Source of the DNA: Micromonospora sp. CPCC 205371
GTDB taxonomy: Bacteria > Actinomycetota > Actinomycetes > Mycobacteriales > Micromonosporaceae
NCBI RefSeq assembly: GCF_026130045.1
Contig: NZ_JAIBNX010000007.1
Coordinates: forward strand, 1 to 46,831
Reading direction: 5' to 3'
Length of the DNA: 46,831 nt
The position numbers were made by a program, and so were the translations under genes. Of the stretch, positions 23,085 to 31,358 are shown piece by piece. Below the pieces are notes generated by a model. It did not search any database and was not told the DNA's origin. It saw nothing but the letters and a program-made list of their open reading frames with translations. The first letter of the stretch is position 1, and every line of letters begins with the position of its first letter.

Positions 23085-24215
23085 ATGCGCGTGGTGGTGG
23101 CACCGGACAAGTTCAAGGGCAGCCTGACCGCCGTGCAAGCCGCGGAGGCGATCGGCGCCGGCGTCCGCGATGCGGCGCCCCAGGCCCGGGTGCGGCTCTG
23201 TCCCGTCGCGGACGGCGGCGAAGGCACTTTGGACGTGTTGCTCGCCGCCGGCGGCCGCAGGGTGGACCTGCGGGTCAGCGGCCCGCTGTCGGAGCCGGTC
23301 GCCGCCTGGTACGTGGCGCTCGACGGCACCGCCTACGTCGAATCCGCCCGGGCGTGCGGAATCGAGTACGTCTCGCCGTCACCGCCGGTCGCGCTGGCCG
23401 CACACAGCTACGGCGTCGGAGAATTGATCGGACACGCGCTCGACGACGGCGCCCGCACCATCGTGCTGACGGTCGGCGGCACCGCCAGCACCGACGGCGG
23501 TGCCGGGATGCTACGAGCGCTCGGTGCGACGGTCCACGACGCGGCTGGTGCGCCGGTGGAGTTCGGCGGTGGGCCGCTGCGCGCGGTCGAGAACGTGGAG
23601 CTTTCGCCGGTGTACAAGCGAATCGGCGACGTCGCCGTACGCGTCGCGGCCGACGTGGCCAATCCACTTCTCGGCCGTGAAGGGGCCGCAGCCGTTTTCG
23701 GGCCGCAGAAAGGCGCCGGCACCCGAGAGGTCGAAGCTCTGGAGGCGTCGCTGCGGGCGTGGGCGGACGCGCTCGTGCGGGCGGGCGGCATCCCGCTCGG
23801 CGACACGCCCGGCGCCGGCGCCGGCGGTGGCTTCGCCGGTGGTGCCATGGCCGCGCTCCTAGCCCACGCCGGATCGGGATTCGGGTTGGTGGCGCGGTTG
23901 ACCGGACTCGCCGATTCCCTGCGGGACGCCGATCTGGTCATCACCGGCGAAGGGTCGCTGGACCAGCAGAGCCTCGCCGGCAAAGCGCCAGCCGGCGTAG
24001 CCGCGATGGCGCGCGATCTCGGCGTCCCGGTGGTCGCCGTGGCCGGCCGCATCACGCTCAGCCGGACGCAGCTAGCCCGCGCCGGTATCGGCGCGGCCCG
24101 TGCCCTCGCCGACCACGCCCCCTCGATCGAGTACGCCCAGCGCCACGCCCATGCCCTGCTGCGAAGCCAGAGCGCCGCCCTCATCCGCGCCTTCGCGGCG
24201 GCCCGTGGCGGATGA
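23085..24215 (+). CDS. Glycerate kinase (type 2, GlxK/GarK family)
   Basis: 376 residues, standard for the family. MRVVVAPDKFKGSLTAVQAAEAI is the N-terminal signature, followed by CPVADGGEGTLDVL, VGGTASTDGGAGMLRALG, ADVANPLLGREGAAAVFGPQKGA and DLVITGEGSLDQQSLAGKAPAGVA. Phosphorylates glycerate to phosphoglycerate, the exit step of glyoxylate, tartronate, galactarate or glucarate use. Here it may serve catabolism of sugar acids from pectic polymers, which is inference from the neighbourhood. Second gene of an operon with the alpha/beta hydrolase. Confidence 0.9.
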   Translation: MRVVVAPDKFKGSLTAVQAAEAIGAGVRDAAPQARVRLCPVADGGEGTLDVLLAAGGRRVDLRVSGPLSEPVAAWYVALDGTAYVESARACGIEYVSPSPPVALAAHSYGVGELIGHALDDGARTIVLTVGGTASTDGGAGMLRALGATVHDAAGAPVEFGGGPLRAVENVELSPVYKRIGDVAVRVAADVANPLLGREGAAAVFGPQKGAGTREVEALEASLRAWADALVRAGGIPLGDTPGAGAGGGFAGGAMAALLAHAGSGFGLVARLTGLADSLRDADLVITGEGSLDQQSLAGKAPAGVAAMARDLGVPVVAVAGRITLSRTQLARAGIGAARALADHAPSIEYAQRHAHALLRSQSAALIRAFAAARGG

Positions 24216-24260
24216 TGCGGGCCTGTCCCTCGCCGAGGAGGCGGTGCCTATGCTCGTGGC

Positions 24261-24539
24261 ATGGGCTACGAGATGGCGTACGGGCTCCAAGCGCACCGCG
24301 ACCAGCTCGAGGCGTACGAAAACCTGTGCCGCGAATTGGGCGCCAGGCCCGAGGCCGTCGCCCTGGCCTGGCTGCTACACAACCCCGCCGTCTCCACCGC
24401 GATCATCGGTGCGATGACCATCGAGGAACTGCGGGCGGACCTCGGCGCACTGCCCGTGCGCCTGGACGACGAGGTCTCGAAACGACTCGACCACATCTGG
24501 CCAGGGCCCGGCGAAGCCCCGCAGGCGTACGCCTGGTGA
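24261..24539 (+). pseudogene. 3' remnant of an aldo/keto reductase
   Basis: 92 residues equal to only the C-terminal quarter of an aldo/keto reductase of about 330 residues. LGARPEAVALAWLLHNPAVSTAIIGAMTIEELRADLGALPVRLDDEVSKRLDHIWPGPGEAPQAYAW contains the cofactor-binding IIG loop and the conserved end GPGEAPQAYAW. The catalytic Asp-Tyr-Lys-His tetrad and barrel strands 1-6 are missing, so it cannot be an active enzyme. The first 45 bases after the glycerate kinase stop show no further homology. Probably the trace of an old deletion. Confidence 0.75.
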
Positions 24540-24597
24540 GGCGAAGCCGCGAGGTGGGGGGCGTTTTGGCTCCCGCCGCTGGGGGAATACACGCGCG

Positions 24598-25875
24598 ATG
24601 GGTGATGATCGCGATCGCGGCGTGCGTCTGGACGACACCGTCGGGCTGATGACGGCCGGATACGCGTGGCTCCCGGGGCTGTGGCGCCGGGGCGGCGGCC
24701 GCGCCCTTCACACCCCGGGCGGGGGGCAACCCCCCGGCGCGTTGGGCGGGCCCCACCCGGGGCGCCTCTTCTACGACGAGCGGCATGTGCGGCGGCACAC
24801 CGCGATCCCCGAGCCGGTACAGGGCACACTGTTCGGCCACGGCGCCATCCACACCCTCGACGGCGCCGAACACCGCGAACGCAAGGCCATGTTCCTGTCG
24901 TTGCTCAAGGACCCCTACCGGGTCGCCGACCTGGTCGAGCAGGTCGCCGGAGCATGGGACGAAGCCGTCGGCTCCTGGAGCGGCCAACGCCGCGTCGTGC
25001 TTTTCGACGAGGCCAGCCAAGTTCTCACCCGCGGGGTGTGCGACTGGGCCGGGGTGCCTCTGGACCGGGCGGAAACGGCGGCGGTGGCCCGGGATCTGGT
25101 AGCGCTTGTCGGCGGCTTCGCCACGCTTGGCCCACGGCACTGGCGAGCCCGTCGCGCCCGAGGGCGCCTGGAAGATCGGTTCGCGACGCTGATCGGCCAG
25201 GCCCGCGCCGGCGCGTTCCCGATGCCGCCAGGCTCGGTGCTGGAAGCCGTCTCCCGGCATCCCGGCCCGGACGGTGAACCGCTGAAGCCGCGACTCGCCG
25301 CGGTCGAGCTGCTCAACATCATCCGCCCGACCGTCGCGGTGGCCTGGTTCGTGGCGTTCACCGGCCACGCGCTGCACCGCTGGCCTCAGCACCGAGACCG
25401 GTTACGCACCGAAGACATCGGGTACGCGGTGGCCTTCGCGCACGAGGTACGCCGTTTCTACCCGTTCGCGCCGTTCCTCGGCGGTCGGGCCGTAACCGAC
25501 CTGACCTGGCAGGGCCACACCATCCGCACCGGCTCGCTGGTGCTACTGGACATCTTCGGGCAGAACCATGACCCGCTGCTGTGGCCCGATCCCTACCGCT
25601 TCGAGCCGCAGCGGCACCTGGGCCACGACCCCGACCCGTACGAGCTGATCCCCCAGGGCGGCGCGGACGCGGCGACCGGCCACCGTTGTCCCGGCGAGGA
25701 CATCACCATCGCACTCCTGGCGGCATTCGCGACATGGCTCTCCAAACTGGACTATGACGTACCGGCACAGGACCTCACCATCTCGCTGCGCCGCATCCCG
25801 GCCCTGCCCCGCAGCCGGTTCCAGATGAGCGATGTCAGCCGCGTGAAAGGGGGCGCCCATATGCTGCGCGCGTGA
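24598..25875 (+). CDS. Cytochrome P450, CYP152-type fatty-acid peroxygenase-like
   Basis: 425 residues. PEPVQGTLFGHGAIHTLDGAEHRERKAMFLSLL, the Arg243-Pro244 pair in LLNIIRPTVAVAWFVAF that replaces the usual acid-alcohol pair in H2O2-using P450s, and the haem ligand Cys364 in ATGHRCPGEDI all mark CYP152 (alpha/beta-hydroxylases and OleT-like decarboxylases). Uses H2O2 on fatty acids. Residues about 31-55 (RGGGRALHTPGGGQPPG) do not look like protein of this family although the flanks do; the DNA there (24690-24770) is unusually G/C-homopolymeric, so these residues may be wrong. First gene of an operon with the epoxide hydrolase. Confidence 0.85.
   Translation: MGDDRDRGVRLDDTVGLMTAGYAWLPGLWRRGGGRALHTPGGGQPPGALGGPHPGRLFYDERHVRRHTAIPEPVQGTLFGHGAIHTLDGAEHRERKAMFLSLLKDPYRVADLVEQVAGAWDEAVGSWSGQRRVVLFDEASQVLTRGVCDWAGVPLDRAETAAVARDLVALVGGFATLGPRHWRARRARGRLEDRFATLIGQARAGAFPMPPGSVLEAVSRHPGPDGEPLKPRLAAVELLNIIRPTVAVAWFVAFTGHALHRWPQHRDRLRTEDIGYAVAFAHEVRRFYPFAPFLGGRAVTDLTWQGHTIRTGSLVLLDIFGQNHDPLLWPDPYRFEPQRHLGHDPDPYELIPQGGADAATGHRCPGEDITIALLAAFATWLSKLDYDVPAQDLTISLRRIPALPRSRFQMSDVSRVKGGAHMLRA
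24690..24770. other. G/C-homopolymer patch inside the P450 gene
   Basis: Runs of C4, G6, C6, G3, C4 and G4 in about 80 bases replace an otherwise normally conserved part of the P450; the reading frame survives and conserved flanks align at the expected spacing. Looks like base-call damage. Confidence 0.55.
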
Positions 25876-25900
25876 TCACGCTCACCTGGAGGCAGCAGCC

Positions 25901-27064
25901 GTGAATGATCCCACCATCACCCCGTTTCGCATCGCGATACCGCAGGCAGACCTCGATGACTTGGCCGAGCGGCTGGCCCGCACCCGATGGGCGGACGAGC
26001 TGCCCGAGAAAGAGGTCGTCGCCGGCGGCGCCGGCACACCGGCCCCACCCGGGTGGGAGTACGGCGTCCCGCTCTCCTACGTCCGTGACCTGGTCGAGCG
26101 CTGGCGCACCTCGTTCGACTGGCGGGCACGGGAGGCCGAGCTGAACGAGTACCCCCAGTACGTCACCGAGATCGACGGGCAGCGAATCCACTTCGTGCAC
26201 GTGCGCTCCGACCGGCCGGACGCCATCCCGCTCATCCTGACGCACGGGTGGCCCAACAGCTTCGTGGAGTACCTGGGGCTGGTGGGCCCGCTGACCGACC
26301 CGGACGCGCACGGCCGCCCGGGCGGCCCGGCCTTCCACGTGGTCATCCCGTCGCTGCCCGGCTTCACCTTCTCCGGGCCCACCCGCGAGCATGGCTGGAG
26401 CGCGTGGCGGACCGCCGCGGCGTGGGCGGAGCTGATGCGCCGCCTGGGGTACGAGCGCTACGGCGCGCACGGCAACGACGCCGGAGCGATCGTCTCGCCG
26501 CTGCTGGGCGAGCTGGACCGTGAGCACGTCGTCGGCGTCCACGTCACGCAGATCTTCTCCTTCCCGCGCGGCGACGACGGCGAGTTCGACGGGCTGACCG
26601 AGGAGGAGTTCGGCGCCCTGCAATTCGGGCAGGCTTTCGTCGAGCACGCCATCCACGACCGGTCCCAGCAGACCCAACCGCAGACGCTGGCACATGCCCT
26701 GGCGGACTCGCCGGCCGGGCAGGTGGCCTGGAGCGGGCAGTTGTTCGGCACCGCGCTCAGCCCGGAGGACATCCTGACGAACGTGGCGCTGTACTGGTTC
26801 ACCAACACCGCCGCGTCGGCCGCCCGCTTCTACTACGAGAACCACCGCGCCGCGCAGACGGCCGGGTCCGGCGAGCCCACCACCATGCCGATCGGTTTGG
26901 CCGCCTTCGCATGGGATTTCCGGGCCGTCCGCAAGTTCGCCGAACGCGACCATCACAACATCGTCAGCTGGAACGCGTTCGACCGCGGCGGGCACTGGGC
27001 CACGCACGACGCACCCGACCTGCTCGTCGACGACATCCGCCAGTTCTTCGCCACCCTCGCATAA
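25901..27064 (+). CDS. Epoxide hydrolase (EHN-type alpha/beta hydrolase)
   Basis: 387 residues. The N-terminal EHN domain reads FRIAIPQADLDDLAERLARTRWADE ... YVRDLVERWRTSFDWRAREAELNEYPQY, typical of microsomal-type epoxide hydrolases. Oxyanion motif HGWPNS at residues 115-120, nucleophile Asp193 in GAHGNDAGAIVS, catalytic His in GGHWATHDAP near residue 370. Opens epoxides to diols, or acts on a related ester; cytoplasmic. GTG 25901 is preceded by GGAGG at proper spacing, 25 nt after the P450 stop, so it is cotranscribed with it and may act on a P450-derived product. Confidence 0.88.
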   Translation: MNDPTITPFRIAIPQADLDDLAERLARTRWADELPEKEVVAGGAGTPAPPGWEYGVPLSYVRDLVERWRTSFDWRAREAELNEYPQYVTEIDGQRIHFVHVRSDRPDAIPLILTHGWPNSFVEYLGLVGPLTDPDAHGRPGGPAFHVVIPSLPGFTFSGPTREHGWSAWRTAAAWAELMRRLGYERYGAHGNDAGAIVSPLLGELDREHVVGVHVTQIFSFPRGDDGEFDGLTEEEFGALQFGQAFVEHAIHDRSQQTQPQTLAHALADSPAGQVAWSGQLFGTALSPEDILTNVALYWFTNTAASAARFYYENHRAAQTAGSGEPTTMPIGLAAFAWDFRAVRKFAERDHHNIVSWNAFDRGGHWATHDAPDLLVDDIRQFFATLA

Positions 27065-27084
27065 CCCCGCTGAAAGGTAACGCC

Positions 27085-27675
27085 GTGACCTTCACCGTAC
27101 TCACCACCTCCCTTGACGCGCTGCGCCACGTCACCACCGTGGCTGTCGACACCGACCGGCTCGACGACCCGACTCCGTGCTCGGCCTGGACGGTGGCGCA
27201 GGTGCTGTTCCACGCCGCCGGCGACCAGCACGCCTGGGCGTCCACGGTCGGAGCGGGCTCGCTGCCGTCCTACGACCCGTTCGATCCGCCGCGCCAGCTC
27301 GACGGCGGTGTCGAGAACACGGTCGCCAAGGCGATTGAGGCGGCCACCGGCGCCTGGGCCGGCGTCGACCCGGCCGCGGCGTCGGGGTCCACTCCCCTGC
27401 CGCCCGTACCGGGGGAGGCGCCGGGACTCGCGGCCGCCGGCCCCGCCCTCGACGCCGCTGTCCACGCCTGGGACGTCGCCGTCGCCACCGGGCAGCCGTC
27501 ACCGCTGACCGCCGCGCTGGCCGAGCAGCTGATGCCGGCCGCCCGCGCGACGGCCGAACCACTGCGCGGCTTCGCCTACGCCGCGGCCCTACCCGTCGAG
27601 GCCGGCGACGACCCGGTCGCCACCCTGCTGCGGTACCTGGGCCGGAACCCCCACTGGACCCCCGGCGACAACTGA
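27085..27675 (+). CDS. TIGR03086-type mycothiol-dependent maleylpyruvate isomerase-like protein
   Basis: 196 residues. The N-terminal MDMPI_N/DinB-like helical bundle has the metal/thiol His in VLFHAAGDQHAW after TPCSAWTVAQ; the motif AVHAWDVAVATGQ near residue 130 is typical of the TIGR03086 group. Members are tied to mycothiol, the actinobacterial thiol, but the substrate here is not known. GTG 27085 is chosen with AAAGG upstream; 20-nt gap after the epoxide hydrolase suggests the same operon, where it could quench an electrophilic product. Confidence 0.8.
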   Translation: MTFTVLTTSLDALRHVTTVAVDTDRLDDPTPCSAWTVAQVLFHAAGDQHAWASTVGAGSLPSYDPFDPPRQLDGGVENTVAKAIEAATGAWAGVDPAAASGSTPLPPVPGEAPGLAAAGPALDAAVHAWDVAVATGQPSPLTAALAEQLMPAARATAEPLRGFAYAAALPVEAGDDPVATLLRYLGRNPHWTPGDN

Positions 27676-27725
27676 CACGACCACGAGGTAGTTGTGCCTT
27701 CCGGCTGGGCACGGCCGCCATCGGG

Positions 27726-30700
27726 TCAGCTCAGCGGCTCGATCCAGATGTTGCGGTACTGCACGGGGTTTCCATGGTCTTGCAGGCGGATCGAACCGGT
27801 CGCCGGTCCTTCTGGGATGTTTCCGCCGGTCGGGCCGGTGATGGCGACGTCGTCGTGCACGCGGATGCCGTTCCAGATCACGGTGACGCGGGCGTTCTCG
27901 GTCTTGTTGCCGGCGCTGTCGTAGCGGGCGGCGCGGTACTCGATGTCGTAGCTCTGCCACGTCTCCGGCGGCGTCGCGGCGTTGACGTCGGGTGCTTTTT
28001 GCAGGTAGATGGCGCCGGCCTCGTTGGTGTCGCGGGTCGGGTCGCCGTACGAGTCCAAGACCTGGATCTCGTACCGTTCCTGCAGGTAGACGCCGCTGTT
28101 GCCGCGGTCCTGGCCGGTGACCTCCGGCGGCAGCAGCGGCACCTTGAACTCGGCGTGCAGCCGGAAGTCACCGAAGGCCTGCTTGGTGCGCAGGTCGCCG
28201 TTGCGGACCTCCATCGCGCCGCCGTCCACACGCGACCAGCTCGCCATCCGCCCGTCGGTGTGCTGCCACTCCGAAAGGTCGCCGCCGTCGAACAGCACCA
28301 CCCGCTCCCCCGGCTTGCGCACCGAGATCAGGTCCAGGTTGACGTGGCCCGTGTCGGTGGCGTCCACCCGGTACTGGATCGCGTTGACGCCGCGGCGCAG
28401 GGTGAGGCGCTCGGTCATGGTCGCCCACTCGTCCCAGGTGACGGTCGTCGGCAGCACGCTCTGCCGCGCCTTGCGGCCGTTGACGTACGCGCTGACCGTG
28501 TTGTCGCCCTGGAACGGGTTGGGTCCGTTGCTGTAGCGGAGCCCGACCTCGTACTCGCCGGCTTGGGAGACGTCGACGTGGACGGTGGTGGAGGCGTTCA
28601 ACGCGCCGTACCCGGCGACGAAGCCGACGCCGGAGTAGCCGCGGTGGTCGGTGTCGATCCGGGCGCCGCCCTCCCGGTTGCCCTCCTCGGCCTCGTAGAA
28701 GACCTGATCCGGCTGCGGCCCGGGAATGTTGTTGAGGGTGTACCAGGCCTCCGTGTTCCACAGCTCCTCGCCGTTCGCGGCGGTGAACGGGCGCGGCGAG
28801 CGCAGGTACACGACGCGGTCGCGCTGCAGTCCGTCGACGGTCAGCGTGACGGTCTTGCGGTCCGCGGAGACCTTGACCGCGGTGACCTTCAGGGCCTCCT
28901 CGTCCACCTTCGGCCCGCCGTACGCGGGGGTCGGCGCGTACCGCCACTGCGAGATCCGGTAGCTCTGCGCGATGTTCTGGATCGTCGAGGTGGACAGCGG
29001 CCGGGTGTACTCGATCTTGAAGCCGTCGCGGGTGGCGCTCATCGACTTCATGTCGAACGCGTTGGTGCCGTTCGGTGTCAGCTTCTGCAGGCCGTGGCCC
29101 AGCTTTCCGGGCTGTCCCCAGTTTCCGCCCGCGCCCAGGCCACCGACGTAGACGGCGCCGTCCGGCCCGATGCTGACCCGGTTGACGCCGGCCTCCAGCC
29201 CTTGCGTGTGCCGGAAGACCGCGCCCTGGTACTCGCCGTGCACCTTCTCCAGGTACGCGCGCTGCAGCCCGCCGTACGTCACGTCGCCCAACAGCATCTG
29301 CCCGCGGAACGGTCCCTTCTTGAGCAGCACCGGCGTGCTGGGGGAGTTGGCGATGTCGTTCTGCGGCAGCCACAGCACCGGCTTGGTGACCGGATTGGCG
29401 TCGAACGGGCCGTCCGGGTTGGTGTAGTGATTGAAGAAGCGGTCCTGCTGGATGTGGACCAGCTTCGACGAGGGCAGCCAGCCGCCCTGGTTGTCGGTGA
29501 CGAACAGGTCGCCGTCCGGACCCCAGCCGATGCCGTTCGGCGTACGCAGGCCGCCGGCGACATAGCTGACCTTGCCGGTGCGGCGGTTGACCATGATGCT
29601 GGTGCCCCGGTTGCCAGCCGGTTGCGGGTCGGTCGTCGCACCGCCGAGGTTGATCGCGACCGACAGGTTCAGGTAGAAGTTGCCGCCCTTGTAGAGCAGG
29701 CCGAACGCGAATTCGTGGAAGTTGCCGCCGAACGGCCAGGTCGCCACGGTCCGGTGCTCGTCGACGACCTCGTCCCCGTCGACGTCACGCAGCTCGGTGA
29801 GCTCATGTTTCTGCGACACGTAGATGATGCCGTCGACCACCGCCAGGCCCATCGGTTCCTTCAGGCCGCTGGCGACCTTCTTGTAGGTGACCTGCGCGGG
29901 ACTCGTCTGCCCGGTCGCGTTGTCCACTATGTACACTTCGCCGCGCGTCTGGTCGCTACCGCCCCAAGCGGCGATGACCAGCCGGCCGTCGGCGGTCCAG
30001 TCCATTGCGGACACCTGCGGCTCGAAGCCGTCCGGGCGCAGGTCGGTCAGCGTGTAGTTCGGGTGCACCGAATCCAGCGGGAGGCCGTCTCCCGGCGCGT
30101 CGGAAACTCCCTGGCAGGCCTTGTATCCGGGCGCCGTCACGCGCACGACACCGGCGTCCGTGCTCAGCACGGAGGTCGGCACGACCGCGAAGCCCGTGGC
30201 GCCCGGCGGCTGCCACGAGAGGGTGAGCTGCTGGCCGCCGCCCGCCTCGAAGTGCTCGATCCGCAGGGCATGATGGCCCTGGGTCAGGGTGACGGTGCCG
30301 TCCTTCGACGTGGCGCCGTGCAGCCCGTCGTGGTCGATCACGGGCGCGCCGTCGATGTAGAGCCGGGAGCCGTCGTCGCTGGTCAGCCGGAACGTGTACG
30401 CGCCAGCGGCCGGTATGTCGATGTTGCCGATGACGTGGGTGAGGAAGTTGTCTTCGAAGCCGAAGTCGGCCGAGCTGGTCCAGTCGACGACCGGCATCAG
30501 CTTGTCGACATTGGGGGTCTGTCCGGGCTTGAGCGTGCAGATCGTGGAGAGCGGCACCCGCACGTCGTACGTGCGCAGGGTGACGCCAGGCTCCTGCGGT
30601 GGCAGGTCCGCGGCCTGGGCGGCGGCTGGCGTGGCGATGGATGGCGTGGCGAAGGCGGTCAGTGGGCCGAGGAGCGCGAAGCCGAGGAGCGCGGCCAGGC

Positions 30701-30728
30701 GTCTCGCTCGTGGGCGGCGAGTGGGCAT
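27726..30728 (-). CDS. Secreted multidomain protein: PA14, beta-propeller, CBM, DUF1080 (3-keto-disaccharide hydrolase-like)
   Basis: 1000 residues. Signal peptide RRLAALLGFALLGPLTAFATPSIATPAAAQA. PA14-like module at about 50-180 (DFGFEDNFLTHVIGNIDIPAAGAYTFRLTSDDGSRLYIDGAPV). Sorbosone/glucose-dehydrogenase-like propeller at about 215-600 (GLKEPMGLAVVDGIIYVSQ, RTPNGIGWGPDGDLFVTDNQGGW, and a Ca-like loop DVDGDEVVDEH). CBM35-like module at about 690-815 (VFYEAEEGNREGG, SGVGFVAGYG, SNGPNPFQGDNTVSAYVNG). C-terminal DUF1080 at about 820-1000 (VVLFDGGDLSEWQHTDG, RGNSGVYLQERYEIQVLDSYGDP, GSIRLQDHGNPVQYRNIWIEPLS). DUF1080 proteins include 3-keto-glycoside lyases/hydrolases. ATG 30728 is firm, with AAGGAGG upstream. 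Acts outside the cell on a polysaccharide or glycoside; substrate unknown. Confidence 0.85.
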   Translation of the reverse strand: MPTRRPRARRLAALLGFALLGPLTAFATPSIATPAAAQAADLPPQEPGVTLRTYDVRVPLSTICTLKPGQTPNVDKLMPVVDWTSSADFGFEDNFLTHVIGNIDIPAAGAYTFRLTSDDGSRLYIDGAPVIDHDGLHGATSKDGTVTLTQGHHALRIEHFEAGGGQQLTLSWQPPGATGFAVVPTSVLSTDAGVVRVTAPGYKACQGVSDAPGDGLPLDSVHPNYTLTDLRPDGFEPQVSAMDWTADGRLVIAAWGGSDQTRGEVYIVDNATGQTSPAQVTYKKVASGLKEPMGLAVVDGIIYVSQKHELTELRDVDGDEVVDEHRTVATWPFGGNFHEFAFGLLYKGGNFYLNLSVAINLGGATTDPQPAGNRGTSIMVNRRTGKVSYVAGGLRTPNGIGWGPDGDLFVTDNQGGWLPSSKLVHIQQDRFFNHYTNPDGPFDANPVTKPVLWLPQNDIANSPSTPVLLKKGPFRGQMLLGDVTYGGLQRAYLEKVHGEYQGAVFRHTQGLEAGVNRVSIGPDGAVYVGGLGAGGNWGQPGKLGHGLQKLTPNGTNAFDMKSMSATRDGFKIEYTRPLSTSTIQNIAQSYRISQWRYAPTPAYGGPKVDEEALKVTAVKVSADRKTVTLTVDGLQRDRVVYLRSPRPFTAANGEELWNTEAWYTLNNIPGPQPDQVFYEAEEGNREGGARIDTDHRGYSGVGFVAGYGALNASTTVHVDVSQAGEYEVGLRYSNGPNPFQGDNTVSAYVNGRKARQSVLPTTVTWDEWATMTERLTLRRGVNAIQYRVDATDTGHVNLDLISVRKPGERVVLFDGGDLSEWQHTDGRMASWSRVDGGAMEVRNGDLRTKQAFGDFRLHAEFKVPLLPPEVTGQDRGNSGVYLQERYEIQVLDSYGDPTRDTNEAGAIYLQKAPDVNAATPPETWQSYDIEYRAARYDSAGNKTENARVTVIWNGIRVHDDVAITGPTGGNIPEGPATGSIRLQDHGNPVQYRNIWIEPLS

Positions 30729-31358
30729 TCCCTTCCTCCTTGGACGGTGCTCATAGGAACCGCCGTCGAGACCCGCGCCGAGGGTGCCTGCCCGGGACGG
30801 AGGGATGATCCTCGATCATGGCGACAGGAGACATCATCGATCACATTCGTCGACATCACCAGATCTTTTGATCGCCGTATCTAAACTTTTATCCTTGTGA
30901 GCAAAACGCCTGCCGACATTTGGGGTGAAGACGAAGATTCGAGCTACTGCGACCTCCGGCGAGGTCTAGAAACTTTGAGGTCAGGGTTGCCGACCCCGGC
31001 ACTCCCCGGACCGGGCCGGGCCGCGCCGATCAAGGGCGAACGTACGTGGTTCGATCTCATTTCCGCGTGCATTCGGCCTTGATCCACGCGCATGGCCTTG
31101 ATCGACGACGGTTCGGGGCAACGTCAAAAGCAGGACCGAAGCTGAGCTACCGCGACGCCCGCCGGGCGCAAGACCGTTGCTCCCCGCGGCCTCACCCTCC
31201 GCGATCCACCACCAACCCCACGCGTGCCGTGAGAACTTGCCGAGTTAGAGCGCCATAGCAACACCAACTCGGCAAGTTTCCGCCACTATCAATATGCTGC
31301 CGGCGCGAGGAGGGTGAGGACGGCGCGGAGGGTGCGGAGGGTGCGGCTGCGGGAGCTC
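30729..31358. other. 630-bp gene-free stretch between two secreted-enzyme genes
   Basis: No supportable gene. A 61-codon frame from GTG 30897 has no ribosome-binding site and no family resemblance. Contents: an AT-rich promoter-like block at 30828-30895 containing CATCATCGATCACATT and AGATCTTTTGATC, probably upstream of the DUF1080-protein gene; three copies of CCTTGATC at 31028-31035 (inverted), 31077-31084 and 31096-31103; a REP-like palindrome at 31233-31277; and purine-rich GCGGAGGGT tandem steps at about 31320-31350 before the GH43 stop. Confidence 0.6.
31233..31277. repeat. REP-like long inverted repeat
   Basis: AACTTGCCGAGTT and AACTCGGCAAGTT are perfect 13-bp inverse copies separated by 19 bases. 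AT-rich ends in a GC-rich genome, no T tract, and position between two leftward genes fit a dispersed intergenic palindrome better than a terminator; it could still fold in mRNA as one. Number of genome copies is unknown. Confidence 0.6.

Noticed and set aside
27774-30884. Long rightward frame (1036 codons) opposite the PA14-DUF1080 gene
   Set aside because: Its translation has no family resemblance and extreme Arg/Val/Gly/Asp bias; it is antisense to a gene with clear domains, a signal peptide and a ribosome-binding site.
30897-31082. 61-codon frame in the gene-free stretch
   Set aside because: GTG start without a ribosome-binding site, uneven codon use, no resemblance to known proteins.
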